DNA of 7,671 nucleotides from Candidatus Schekmanbacteria bacterium GWA2_38_11 (GTDB taxonomy: Bacteria; Schekmanbacteria; GWA2-38-11). The stretch lies in assembly GCA_001790645.1 (NCBI GenBank), contig MGDB01000123.1, positions 1 to 7,671 on the forward strand, in the 5' to 3' direction. The translations under genes were made by a program, and so were the position numbers. The notes beneath the pieces were generated by a model. That model did not search any database and had not been told where the DNA came from. It worked only from the letters and a program-made list of their open reading frames with translations. Of the stretch, positions 1 through 6,206 are shown one piece after another (position 1 is the stretch's first letter; every line of letters starts with the position of its first letter).

Positions 1-672
1 CATGATAGCATCAGCCATTTTGCTTGCGATCTGGCCAATGCCTTCGGTACAGTAGTAATATTCTGTGGTATATGTCCTTGGTTGATTTTTTGGCTTGAAG
101 ATCAGCTTTTTTAAAACATCAAACAGATTAAGCAGACTGATTCTTTGAGATGCCCATTCCTTATCCATTCTTTTTGGTGATATTCCCCAGACTTTTTCTG
201 TGTATTGGCCAAAAAAAATAAGGTAAAGTGTTCTTCCGAATCTGTTTACTACCCAATCTTCAAAAGATTCTTCTTTCACCGGTTTAATCTTATTGCTGAG
301 AGCTGTCCAGAGATAATCCAGCATCGCTTTTGCTGAAACCAGCGGGTTCACCTTCAGAAGCATGTCCTTAAGCTCAAGAGGATAATTCAGGTATTTATGC
401 CAAAGGAAATACTGGGTTTTCCGCTGATTGGACCAAAAGTCATTACCAAGAAGGTTTTTTATTTCTTTTATGATTTCCTGGTTTTTGGTAATGAATCTGT
501 GTCCACCGTAATCAAATAAAAATCCCTTGTAGCTTAAAGTGCCAGACAACCCTCCTACTTCCGGCTTCTTGTCTATTACCTCAACATCATAACCTGCTTC
601 AGATAATTTCCAGGCGCTGGACAATCCTGCCAGTCCGGCACCAAGAATCACTATTTTTTTTCTTTTATCCAT
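1..672 (-). CDS. FAD-dependent oxidoreductase, amine oxidase / protoporphyrinogen-oxidase-like (N-terminal 224 residues, cut by window edge)
   Basis: The minus frame is open from an ATG at 672-670 to the left edge, giving 224 codons without a stop. The N-terminus is a Rossmann FAD-binding fold: a hydrophobic strand then GAGLAGLSSA (residues 11-20, GxGxxG), with an acidic residue at the end of the second strand (VIDKK, 32-36). GGLSGT (40-45) and FDYGGHRF (53-60) follow, as in flavin amine oxidases. The stretch YTEKVWGI (157-164) and WASQRI (173-178) match the COG1232-type group that includes protoporphyrinogen oxidase-like and UDP-galactopyranose mutase-like flavoproteins, many of which sit in polysaccharide or lipid biosynthesis clusters. 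The substrate cannot be told from this part. No clear Shine-Dalgarno lies before the ATG (A-rich leader), but a candidate promoter lies at 741-769. The gene diverges from nuo and is probably functionally unrelated. The C-terminal half lies outside the window. Confidence 0.8.
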   Translation of the reverse strand, partial: MDKRKKIVILGAGLAGLSSAWKLSEAGYDVEVIDKKPEVGGLSGTLSYKGFLFDYGGHRFITKNQEIIKEIKNLLGNDFWSNQRKTQYFLWHKYLNYPLELKDMLLKVNPLVSAKAMLDYLWTALSNKIKPVKEESFEDWVVNRFGRTLYLIFFGQYTEKVWGISPKRMDKEWASQRISLLNLFDVLKKLIFKPKNQPRTYTTEYYYCTEGIGQIASKMADAIM

Positions 673-740
673 TTTTTTTAGCCAAAATATTCTGCCTGTA
701 TCGGGTGAATTCGAAGCAATGTTATTACTTCATTTTTACT

Positions 741-769
741 ATCATATTAATTTAATTTTTAAAAGGCAA
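741..769 (-). promoter_or_regulatory. Candidate sigma70-type promoter for the divergent oxidoreductase gene
   Basis: Read on the minus strand, TTGCCT (769-764) and TATGAT (746-741) are separated by exactly 17 bases of A/T-rich sequence. They match the -35 and -10 consensus at 4/6 and 5/6 positions. The predicted start, near 734, would give a leader of about 60 bases before the ATG at 672. The match is by eye only, and A/T-rich DNA yields chance matches. Confidence 0.4.
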
Positions 770-826
770 ATTTAAACTTAGAGCGAGGAAAAAGTAAATA
801 GTTAAGGCATTTTAAGAGGAGTGTAG

Positions 827-854
827 AGGTCTCTCCTGTATTTTCCAGAGACCT
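827..854. repeat. Inverted repeat in the divergent promoter region
   Basis: AGGTCTCT (827-834) and AGAGACCT (847-854) are perfect 8-base complements around a 12-base loop. An A-run, not a T-run, follows on the + strand, and on the minus strand the T-run comes before the stem, so it is not a classical terminator in either direction. A competing shorter pairing, AGGAG (817-821) with CTCCT (833-837), overlaps its left arm. It could be an operator-like site between the two divergent genes or simply a chance structure. The rest of 673-954 is A/T-rich with no credible reading frame. Confidence 0.35.
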
Positions 855-918
855 TAAAAAAATCCTTGCAAAGTTTTTTTCTTTATGCTAACCACAAGCC
901 GTTTTTTCGGGAAGAGGT

Positions 919-947
919 TTGTATTTACAGATAAAAATTGTTATAGT
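919..947 (+). promoter_or_regulatory. Candidate promoter immediately upstream of nuoA
   Basis: TTGTAT (919-924) and TATAGT (942-947) are 17 bases apart. The -10 matches consensus at 5/6 positions, the -35 at only 3/6. Transcription would begin about 7 bases after the -10, at or next to the nuoA ATG at 955. This would make the message leaderless, or give a 24-base leader if translation starts at the in-frame ATG at 979. The call is by eye and the weak -35 keeps confidence low. Confidence 0.3.
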
Positions 948-954
948 GTAAAAC

Positions 955-1377
955 ATGATTACAGACGTGATTAGAGCCATGGCAAAGGATATTTTTACGA
1001 ACTTCAATACTTACCGGGAAATAGACCCTTTTATCCCGATAGTATTGTTCCTTTTTGCCGCATTAGCCTTTGCAATCGGGACATTGTTAGTTACTATAAT
1101 TTTCAGACCCAGTAAACCAGATGATATAAAATTGTCGCCTTACGAGTGCGGTGTGGAGCCGGCTACGCCGGATACGCGCGGTTCATATAATGTCCGCTAT
1201 TTTTTAATAGCTGTGCTGTTTATAATATTTGATGTTGAAACAATTTTTTTATTTCCCTGGGCTGTTGTTTTTAAAAAAATAGAACTTTTTGGTTTTATTG
1301 AAATGTTGATTTTCATAGTAATTCTCTTTGTTGGATATTTTTATGCCTGGAGAAAAGGGGCACTCGAATGGGTTTAA
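955..1377 (+). CDS. nuoA: NADH-quinone oxidoreductase subunit A (complex I membrane subunit, ND3 homologue)
   Basis: The 140-residue protein has three membrane helices (about 26-50, 82-106 and 112-132), as in all NuoA/ND3 proteins. The loop between helices 1 and 2 carries the family signature SPYECGVEP (61-69), including the conserved loop cysteine C65. Helix 2 holds [11 protein letters not shown] (92-102) with acidic D93 and E95, and the protein ends in the typical AWRKGALEW. NuoA sits beside NuoH and NuoJ, and its loop lies near the quinone pocket at the junction of the peripheral and membrane arms. It is the first gene of the operon. Its last 10 bases overlap nuoB. The ATG at 955 has no visible Shine-Dalgarno, and the first 20 residues extend beyond many homologues, so the ATG at 979 is a possible alternative start. 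Confidence 0.97.
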   Translation: MITDVIRAMAKDIFTNFNTYREIDPFIPIVLFLFAALAFAIGTLLVTIIFRPSKPDDIKLSPYECGVEPATPDTRGSYNVRYFLIAVLFIIFDVETIFLFPWAVVFKKIELFGFIEMLIFIVILFVGYFYAWRKGALEWV

Positions 1378-1865
1378 TTGAAGGAAGATTTGGACCTAAT
1401 GTTCTGATAACTTCAGCAGATTTCGTATTTAACTGGGCAAGAAGATCAGCCCTCTGGGGGATGACCTTTGGCCTTGCATGCTGTGCCATTGAGATGATGG
1501 CAACAGGTGCTTCAAGGTATGATTTCTTTGAGAGGTCAGGGATGGTTTTCCGCGCATCTCCGAGGCAGTCTGACCTCATGATTGTTGCAGGGACAGTGAC
1601 ACATAAGATGGCACCGATTATAAAAAGGCTCTATGAGCAGATGCCGGAGCCAAAATGGGTTTTAGCTATGGGGGCCTGTGCAAATACAGGGGGGATTTTC
1701 CCGACCTACAGCGTTGTGCAGGGAGTGGATAAAATAGTTCCTGTTGATGTATATATCCCCGGATGTCCGCCAAGGCCCGAGGCTTTATGCCATGGTCTTA
1801 TGCTTCTGCAGGAAAAGATAGGTAAAGAGACGATGGCAAAAAAGGCAGCAGGCAGCGAAAAGTGA
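1368..1865 (+). CDS. nuoB: NADH-quinone oxidoreductase subunit B (cluster N2 subunit, PSST homologue)
   Basis: The 165-residue protein carries the N2 iron-sulfur ligand set of the NuoB/PSST family: adjacent C38-C39 in [12 protein letters not shown]104 in MGACANTGG, and C133 in [11 protein letters not shown]2 is the last 4Fe-4S cluster of the chain and passes electrons to quinone. The surface helix segment [20 protein letters not shown] (61-80) is also typical. The start ATG lies inside the end of nuoA (10-base overlap). AAGGGG at 1355-1360, 7 bases upstream, is a good ribosome binding site, so translation is probably coupled to nuoA. The C-terminus ends in a short charged tail (residues 151-165). 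All key residues are present, so it should be functional. Confidence 0.98.
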   Translation: MGLIEGRFGPNVLITSADFVFNWARRSALWGMTFGLACCAIEMMATGASRYDFFERSGMVFRASPRQSDLMIVAGTVTHKMAPIIKRLYEQMPEPKWVLAMGACANTGGIFPTYSVVQGVDKIVPVDVYIPGCPPRPEALCHGLMLLQEKIGKETMAKKAAGSEK

Positions 1866-1915
1866 GAGTGAATAGATTGTAGTTGAAAGTTCGGAGAAAG
1901 AAAAAGATTTTTAAA

Positions 1916-1972
1916 ATGTAGAAACAGACCTTTAGGTCTGTTATTAACAGGTCTAAAGACCTGTTTCTACAT
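1916..1972. repeat. REP-like pair: two GTAG-headed palindromes in inverted orientation
   Basis: The left unit begins GTAG (1918-1921) and forms a stem AACAGACC/GGTCTGTT (1923-1930/1935-1942) with a 4-base loop. The right unit is its near mirror image: AACAGGTC/GACCTGTT (1946-1953/1958-1965), ending in CTAC (1967-1970), the complement of GTAG. The whole 27-base arms 1916-1942 and 1946-1972 are inverted copies matching at 23 of 27 positions, separated by ATT. A GTAG head before a palindrome is the hallmark of REP sequences moved by RAYT (IS200/IS605-like Y1) transposases. The element lies in the transcribed nuoB-nuoC spacer and could form an RNA hairpin. No T-tract follows, so it is not a simple terminator. 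Confidence 0.7.
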
Positions 1973-2005
1973 GTTGGATTTGAAAAGTTGAAACGCGAGT
2001 AAACA

Positions 2006-2031
2006 GTAGTGGCCGGCCTCTGCGCCGGTCA
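2006..2031 (+). repeat. GTAG-headed REP-like hairpin overlapping the spurious upstream start of nuoC
   Basis: GTAG (2006-2009) is followed by TGGCCGGC, a 6-base loop, then GCCGGTCA. The arms pair over 8 bases with one G-U pair. It is G+C-rich compared with its surroundings. The GTG at 2009, which would add 13 residues to NuoC, begins inside this unit. This argues that those residues are translated repeat rather than protein. Confidence 0.55.
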
Positions 2032-2047
2032 TTGCAAGAAGTTAGTT

Positions 2048-2530
2048 ATGGAAGAGAACGGTTTGGTAAAGTCATTGAGAGAAAGATTCCCTGACGCGAT
2101 ACTTGAAGTTACCGCGTTAAGAGACTTAAAAAGCGAGATCACTATTAGGGTAAAAAAAGATAGTATTCTTGATATCTGTGCATGCCTTAAAAAAGAATTC
2201 AAGTTCAATTTACTGTCAGATCTATGTGGTGTCCACTACCCTGACAAGGATGAAAAATTCGAGGTTGTGTATCACCTTTTTTCCATTGAAACAAAAGAAA
2301 GAGTTAGGCTTAAGGCAGGTTTAAGAGAAGGGGAAAAGGTAAAGTCTGTTACTTCAGTATGGGGGACAGCTGACTGGCATGAGAGAGAAGCTTTTGACCT
2401 TTTAGGAATAGGTTTTGAGGACCATCCGAATTTAAAGCGGATACTTCTTCCCGATGACTGGGAGGGTCATCCCTTGAGAAAGGATTATCCTTACAGAAGT
2501 AAGGATGCAGAGCCGGAGAAAACCCCTTAA
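2048..2530 (+). CDS. nuoC: NADH-quinone oxidoreductase subunit C (30 kDa subunit)
   Basis: The 160-residue protein from the ATG at 2048 is a standard stand-alone NuoC of the 30 kDa subunit family. The conserved block is HEREAFDLLGIGFEDHPN (111-128), then LKRILLPDDWEGHPLRKDYP (129-148), the Pfam 30 kDa signature. NuoC packs against NuoD in the peripheral arm and binds no cofactor. The reading frame stays open back to a GTG at 2009, but that stretch coincides with a GTAG-headed palindrome, and its residues (such as AGLCAGHC) look like translated repeat. The ATG at 2048 is therefore preferred, although its ribosome binding site is weak. nuoC is separate from nuoD, unlike the fused nuoCD of Escherichia coli. 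Confidence 0.95.
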   Translation: MEENGLVKSLRERFPDAILEVTALRDLKSEITIRVKKDSILDICACLKKEFKFNLLSDLCGVHYPDKDEKFEVVYHLFSIETKERVRLKAGLREGEKVKSVTSVWGTADWHEREAFDLLGIGFEDHPNLKRILLPDDWEGHPLRKDYPYRSKDAEPEKTP

Positions 2531-2540
2531 GAGAGGTTTT

Positions 2541-2574
2541 GATTACACAGATTTAAGGAAGATTACAGGGATTT
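2541..2574 (+). repeat. Short imperfect direct repeat GATTACANNGATTTA in the nuoC-nuoD spacer
   Basis: GATTACACAGATTTA (2541-2555) and GATTACAGGGATTTA (2560-2574) are 15-base copies with a 19-base period and two differences. A third, partial copy, GATTACAGTGATT, lies at 6235-6247 in the nuoJ-nuoK spacer. All three are intergenic. The function is unknown. It may be a dispersed low-complexity repeat of the genome. Confidence 0.45.
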
Positions 2575-2625
2575 AGAAAACAGCGTTTTTAGGTGAAAGC
2601 GGAAACGCATAATAGACAAAGTAAT

Positions 2626-3738
2626 ATGGAAGAAAAGGGTTTTGGCACAGAAGAGCTTATAGTCAATATGGGGCCCCAGCACCCGAGTACCCATGGTGTT
2701 TTGAGGCTGCTGCTGACTTTAGACGGTGAAAAGGTTGTGGATTGTGAGGTAATAATTGGCTATCTCCACCGTGGGGTTGAAAAGCTGGCAGAAAACCGCG
2801 ATTACAAGCAGAACATAATTCTCACTGACAGGTTAGACTATCTGGCTTCCATGACCAATAACCTTGCCTATGTTCAGGCAGTAGAAAAGCTTATGGATGT
2901 AAAGGTTCCTGAAAGGGCAGAGTATATTCGAGTAACAGTAGCAGAACTTCAGAGGATTGCCAGCCACCTTGTCTGGTTAGGAACTCATGCAATGGATATA
3001 GGGGCTATGACGGTGTTCCTGTATTGCTTCAGAGAAAGGGAAGAGATCCTTAACCTCTTTGAAATGCTTTGCGGGGCAAGGCTGACTTATAATTATATGC
3101 GAATTGGCGGGGTCTCATGCGACCTTCCTGATGATTTTGCGGGAAAGGCTTATAAGTTTGTGGAAAAGTTTCCAAAACTTATAGATGAATATGAGGTGCT
3201 GCTGACAAAAAACAGAATATGGCTTGACAGGACAGTAGGAGTCGGAGTCATTTCAGGTGAGGACGGGATTGATCTGGGGCTGAGCGGGCCAAATATAAGA
3301 GGTTCCGGTGTAGAATGGGATGTGAGGAAGGCAGAGCCTTATTCCATATATGACCGCTTCAATTTTCAGATCCCGGTGGGTGAAAAAGGGGATACCTATG
3401 ACAGGTATTTAGTCAGGATGGAAGAGATGCGCCAGAGCAATAATATTGTAAAGCAGGCTCTTGAGCAGTTGCCTGAAGGCGAGATAATGGCTAAGGTGCC
3501 AAGGATAATCAAACCTCCTAAAGGTGAAGTCTATCATTCAATTGAAGCGCCAAAAGGGGAACTCGGTTTCTATATTGTCAGTGACGGCACATCAACATCT
3601 CCTTACAGGCTGAAAATAAGGCCACCGTCATTTGTAAACCTTGAGTCTTTTAAAAAGATGATTAAAGGCCATTTAGTGGCTGATGTGATAGCAATAATCG
3701 GAACTCTTGATATAGTGCTTGGTGAGGTGGACAGGTAG
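2626..3738 (+). CDS. nuoD: NADH-quinone oxidoreductase subunit D (49 kDa, quinone-binding subunit)
   Basis: From the ATG at 2626 the protein is 370 residues. It opens with the quinone-site signature GPQHPSTHGVLR (16-27), whose H19 and H23 correspond to the conserved histidines of the 49 kDa subunit. IGYLHRGVEK (44-53) follows, then DYL with Y72, the equivalent of the quinone-contacting tyrosine, and DIGAMTVFLYCFREREEIL (124-142). It ends in the usual LGEVDR. NuoD is related to the large subunit of NiFe hydrogenases and forms the quinone pocket with NuoB and NuoH. The frame is open to a GTG at 2593, but that would add 11 non-conserved residues without a Shine-Dalgarno. Around residues 284-309 it reads straight from a PEGE segment to IKPPKGEVY. 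It lacks the PPP...HF-type stretch that I recall in canonical homologues. Confidence 0.97.
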   Translation: MEEKGFGTEELIVNMGPQHPSTHGVLRLLLTLDGEKVVDCEVIIGYLHRGVEKLAENRDYKQNIILTDRLDYLASMTNNLAYVQAVEKLMDVKVPERAEYIRVTVAELQRIASHLVWLGTHAMDIGAMTVFLYCFREREEILNLFEMLCGARLTYNYMRIGGVSCDLPDDFAGKAYKFVEKFPKLIDEYEVLLTKNRIWLDRTVGVGVISGEDGIDLGLSGPNIRGSGVEWDVRKAEPYSIYDRFNFQIPVGEKGDTYDRYLVRMEEMRQSNNIVKQALEQLPEGEIMAKVPRIIKPPKGEVYHSIEAPKGELGFYIVSDGTSTSPYRLKIRPPSFVNLESFKKMIKGHLVADVIAIIGTLDIVLGEVDR

Positions 3739-3748
3739 GAAGTGGGCA

Positions 3749-3772
3749 GTAGGGGCGCATTGCCATGCGCCC
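3749..3772 (+). repeat. GTAG-headed REP-like palindrome in the nuoD-nuoH spacer
   Basis: GTAG (3749-3752) precedes a perfect 8-base stem, GGGCGCAT/ATGCGCCC (3753-3760/3765-3772), around the loop TGCC. The head tetranucleotide followed by a G+C-rich hairpin is the REP layout. It lies 8 bases before a second GTAG palindrome. Confidence 0.7.
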
Positions 3773-3780
3773 AGTTTGAA

Positions 3781-3808
3781 GTAGGGGCACAAAATTTTGT
3801 GCCCCTAC
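3781..3808. repeat. Perfect 28-base palindrome bounded by GTAG and CTAC
   Basis: The half-sites are GTAGGGGCACAAAA and TTTTGTGCCCCTAC, exact reverse complements with no spacer. It begins with the same GTAGGGGC as the unit at 3749, so the two probably belong to one family. In RNA it would form a long stem with a small A/U loop, with no T-run after it. The rest of the spacer, 3809-3896, is A/G-rich low-complexity sequence with short tandem GGATTAA (3850-3863) and no reading frame. Confidence 0.75.
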
Positions 3809-3896
3809 AGTGATTAGTGAACAGTGGTAGAAGAAAGAATGTAGGATATAGGATTAAGGATTAAGTAGTAAGTAGAAAGATTAAAGAAGCAAGGTT

Positions 3897-5057
3897 ATGG
3901 AAGGAATAGTCAGAGATGTAATAATAGCGTTAATTAAGATTGCAATTGTCCTTGGGGGCGTTGCCTTAGGGGTTGCCTATTCTACTTACCTTGAAAGAAA
4001 GGTAGCAGGCTGGATTCAGGTTCGGTTTGGGCCGATGCGGGTTGGACCCCATGGGCTTCTTCAGCCAATTGCTGATGGGCTAAAGCTTTTTATAAAAGAA
4101 GACATAATGCCACGGCAGGCTGACAAACTGATTTTTTATCTTTCACCCGTTATCTGTCTTGTCCCTGCTTTTGCTGTTTTAGCAGTAATCCCCTGGGGGC
4201 CTGACTTCTATATTACTGACCTAAACATAGGGCTTTTATATATTTTTGCGGTGGCATCTCTTGGTATTTTTGGGATTGTCATGGCAGGGTGGGCTTCAAA
4301 CAGTAAATATCCTATGCTTGGCGGTTTAAGGTCAGCAGCCCAGATGGTTAGTTATGAAGTCTCTCTTGGACTTTCAGTGATAGGGGCTCTTATTTTTGCT
4401 GAGAGCCTGAGCATGGTAGGAATTGTGGAGAAGCAGATGACTACAGGCGTCTGGTTTGTGTTCCTTCAGCCTGTGGGATTCGTTATTTATTTTATCTGCG
4501 GGTTAGCTGAAACAAACCGCCTCCCCTTTGACCTTCCTGAGGCTGAGCAGGAGTTGGTTGCAGGGTTTCATACTGAGTACAGTGCCATGAAATTCGCTTT
4601 CTTTTTTCTGGCTGAATACACGAATATGATTGTAGTTTCGAGCATTGCAACCACGGTTTTCCTCGGAGGATGGGGAAGCCCATTTGCATTTTTAGGAATT
4701 GAATTTCCAAGAAGTTTGGGAATTGTAAAGTCTGTTCTGGATTTTGGCATGCCTATTTTCTGGTTTCTCTTAAAGGTTTTTCTTCTTATGTTTTTTATGA
4801 TCTGGGTAAGGTGGACATTCCCGCGGTACAGATATGACCAGCTCATGAATATAGGGTGGAAGGTGCTTCTCCCCTTTGCAATACTGAATATTATTTTCTC
4901 CGGTTTGGAATTTACCCTTTATGAGGAGCTGGACTGGTATCTATTTTATCCATTGGCCTGGCTAATCATGGGGGTTATGGTGGTGTTCGGGTTTAGGCTA
5001 ATAAAGAATTTTGACCAATTCTCTTACAGCAAGATGAGAGAAGAGGGGATAGAATAG
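3897..5057 (+). CDS. nuoH: NADH-quinone oxidoreductase subunit H (ND1 homologue)
   Basis: The 386-residue, strongly hydrophobic protein has about eight or nine membrane helices. Family signatures are [16 protein letters not shown] (31-46) with [17 protein letters not shown] (48-64), then [20 protein letters not shown] (131-150) followed by VSYE with E154. [20 protein letters not shown] (204-223) and [18 protein letters not shown] (224-241) form the charged loop and helix at the quinone entry, and [15 protein letters not shown] (303-317) follows. NuoH is the most conserved membrane subunit. It lines the quinone channel with NuoB and NuoD and starts the chain of charged residues that carries the coupling signal. 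It follows nuoD directly in gene order, with no nuoE, F or G between. The ATG at 3897 begins at the usual point before the first helix, but AAGG (3891-3894) is too close to be a good ribosome binding site. Confidence 0.98.
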   Translation: MEGIVRDVIIALIKIAIVLGGVALGVAYSTYLERKVAGWIQVRFGPMRVGPHGLLQPIADGLKLFIKEDIMPRQADKLIFYLSPVICLVPAFAVLAVIPWGPDFYITDLNIGLLYIFAVASLGIFGIVMAGWASNSKYPMLGGLRSAAQMVSYEVSLGLSVIGALIFAESLSMVGIVEKQMTTGVWFVFLQPVGFVIYFICGLAETNRLPFDLPEAEQELVAGFHTEYSAMKFAFFFLAEYTNMIVVSSIATTVFLGGWGSPFAFLGIEFPRSLGIVKSVLDFGMPIFWFLLKVFLLMFFMIWVRWTFPRYRYDQLMNIGWKVLLPFAILNIIFSGLEFTLYEELDWYLFYPLAWLIMGVMVVFGFRLIKNFDQFSYSKMREEGIE

Positions 5058-5106
5058 CGGGTCTTGTCTTTAAAAAATGAGAGAATAGAATAATAAAGAG
5101 AAGGCT

Positions 5107-5682
5107 ATGGAAGACTACATAAAAGTTAAAAGAGAAGTTGGTAATAGGAAAGATGAAATGTGGTATGCTTTCCTTCAGGATCTTAAGGCAGGTCTGTGCC
5201 TGACTCTGGGGTATCTTTTTAAGAAAAAAATAACCATGCAATATCCCTACGAAAAAAGCACAGCGGAGTGGTCTATCCCTTTGCGCTGGCGCGGATTGCA
5301 TGCCCTTTCGGCTGATGAGAATGGCAGGTTGAAATGTATCATGTGCCTTCAGTGCATGAAAATATGCCCTGATCACTGTATAAAAATCCGTTTCTCAGGC
5401 GCGGGGAAGGAAAGGGTTCTTGAGGAATTTACTGTTGATTTGAGCCGCTGCTCTGCCTGCGGTCTTTGCTTTGAAGCCTGTCCGGTAAATTCGATTACAA
5501 AGGCTATTGTCCCTACAGAGAAATATGAACTATCAGTTTATTCAAGAGAAGGGCTTGTATACAAAAAGGAAGATCTTTTAAAGAATTGGTATGACAGCGT
5601 GAAGAGCAGGATAGCCCTGGAGAAGGCTGAGAATATGAAGAAAGAGGAAGTGAAGAAAGAGGAGAAAAGTGTTGAATCCTGA
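5107..5682 (+). CDS. nuoI: NADH-quinone oxidoreductase subunit I (two 4Fe-4S ferredoxin-like subunit)
   Basis: The protein is 191 residues if it starts at ATG 5107. It has two intact 4Fe-4S motifs: CIMCLQCMKICP (C77, C80, C83, C87) and CSACGLCFEACP (C115, C118, C121, C125). These hold clusters N6a and N6b, which pass electrons to N2 in NuoB. Before them come an amphipathic region (about 19-40) and ITMQYPYEKSTAEWSIPLRW (42-61), typical of NuoI. The C-terminus is unusually rich in Lys and Glu (178-188). An alternative start at ATG 5158 has a better spaced AGGAA (5146-5150) and gives 174 residues, nearer the usual family length. AGAAGG (5099-5104) is only 2 bases from the first ATG. I kept the longer form, but the start is uncertain. 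Confidence 0.95.
   Translation: MEDYIKVKREVGNRKDEMWYAFLQDLKAGLCLTLGYLFKKKITMQYPYEKSTAEWSIPLRWRGLHALSADENGRLKCIMCLQCMKICPDHCIKIRFSGAGKERVLEEFTVDLSRCSACGLCFEACPVNSITKAIVPTEKYELSVYSREGLVYKKEDLLKNWYDSVKSRIALEKAENMKKEEVKKEEKSVES
5661..5671 (+). promoter_or_regulatory. Ribosome binding site deciding the GTG start of nuoJ
   Basis: GGAG (5661-5664, within AGAGGAG) lies 4 bases before GTG 5669-5671. The in-frame ATG at 5687 has no purine-rich site at a workable distance. The GTG is therefore the preferred nuoJ start, placing initiation inside the end of nuoI. Confidence 0.6.
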
Positions 5683-6205
5683 AACTATGAATGAACTCAT
5701 CAACTACCTTATATTCGGGAGCCTTGCTTTTATAATCCTTGCTTCTGCAATAATGGTTATTACAAGGAAGGAAGTAGTCCATAGTGCACTTTTTCTTATC
5801 CTTTGCTTTTTTGGTGTTGCCGGCTTATATATCCAGCTCCGGGCACAGTTTTTAGCCGCAGTCCAGATCCTTGTTTATGCCGGCGGTATAATGGTTTTAT
5901 ATTTGTTTGTAATCCTTCTTGTCAACCGGAAGGTAATAGAAGAAACAAAGCGTTCAAAGAGCTTTAAAAAAATTTTTATTTTAGTCGGGCTTGTTTTGCT
6001 TCTGGAATTTGTTCTGATCTTTACGGGAACAGTCTTAAAAGAAGGGGTTAAGGAAAAAATAGTAGAAGAATCTTTTAACATGGGATCTACTGAGTATATA
6101 GGAGGTATCCTTTATACGAAGTTTCTTTTTCCCTTTGAGCTTGTTTCATTGGTATTGCTGGCTGCTATGATTGGAGCAATAGTTCTAAGTAAGAGGAAGA
6201 TTTAA
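5669..6205 (+). CDS. nuoJ: NADH-quinone oxidoreductase subunit J (ND6 homologue)
   Basis: The 178-residue protein has five predicted membrane helices (about 12-31, 37-54, 63-86, 101-120 and 154-173), the NuoJ/ND6 layout. Helix 3 carries the signature AAVQILVYAGGIMVLYLFVI (63-82), the segment that forms the pi-bulge and rotates between states of the complex. Here the usual AGAIMVL reads AGGIMVL. RKEVVHSALFLI (33-44) is also typical. NuoJ links NuoH to NuoK in the proton or charge-relay path. It starts at GTG 5669 with a GGAG site and overlaps the end of nuoI by 14 bases, suggesting coupled translation. A second start at ATG 5687 would remove only 6 residues. Confidence 0.95.
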   Translation: MLNPETMNELINYLIFGSLAFIILASAIMVITRKEVVHSALFLILCFFGVAGLYIQLRAQFLAAVQILVYAGGIMVLYLFVILLVNRKVIEETKRSKSFKKIFILVGLVLLLEFVLIFTGTVLKEGVKEKIVEESFNMGSTEYIGGILYTKFLFPFELVSLVLLAAMIGAIVLSKRKI

Positions 6206-6206
6206 A

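Noticed and set aside
866..889. TTGCAA and TATGCT as a nuo promoter
   Set aside because: The spacing is only 12 bases, too short for a sigma70 promoter.
1313..1579. Minus-strand open frame of 88 codons opposite nuoA/nuoB
   Set aside because: It lies opposite two certain nuo genes, has no recognisable motif and is best explained as a shadow of their codon use.
1918..1970. Inverted repeat as IS ends or a CRISPR repeat
   Set aside because: There is no transposase between or beside the arms and no regularly spaced series of identical repeats. The GTAG-headed REP pair explains it better.
2593..2625. GTG at 2593 as the nuoD start
   Set aside because: It would add 11 residues lacking conservation and has no Shine-Dalgarno. 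The ATG at 2626 gives the usual short lead into the GPQHPSTHG motif.
4492..5376. Several minus-strand open frames opposite nuoH and nuoI
   Set aside because: They are antisense shadows without family motifs, in regions where the + strand is clearly conserved protein.
5513..6081. Minus-strand open frames opposite nuoI and nuoJ
   Set aside because: They are shadows of the confirmed + strand genes, with no ribosome binding site or recognisable domain.
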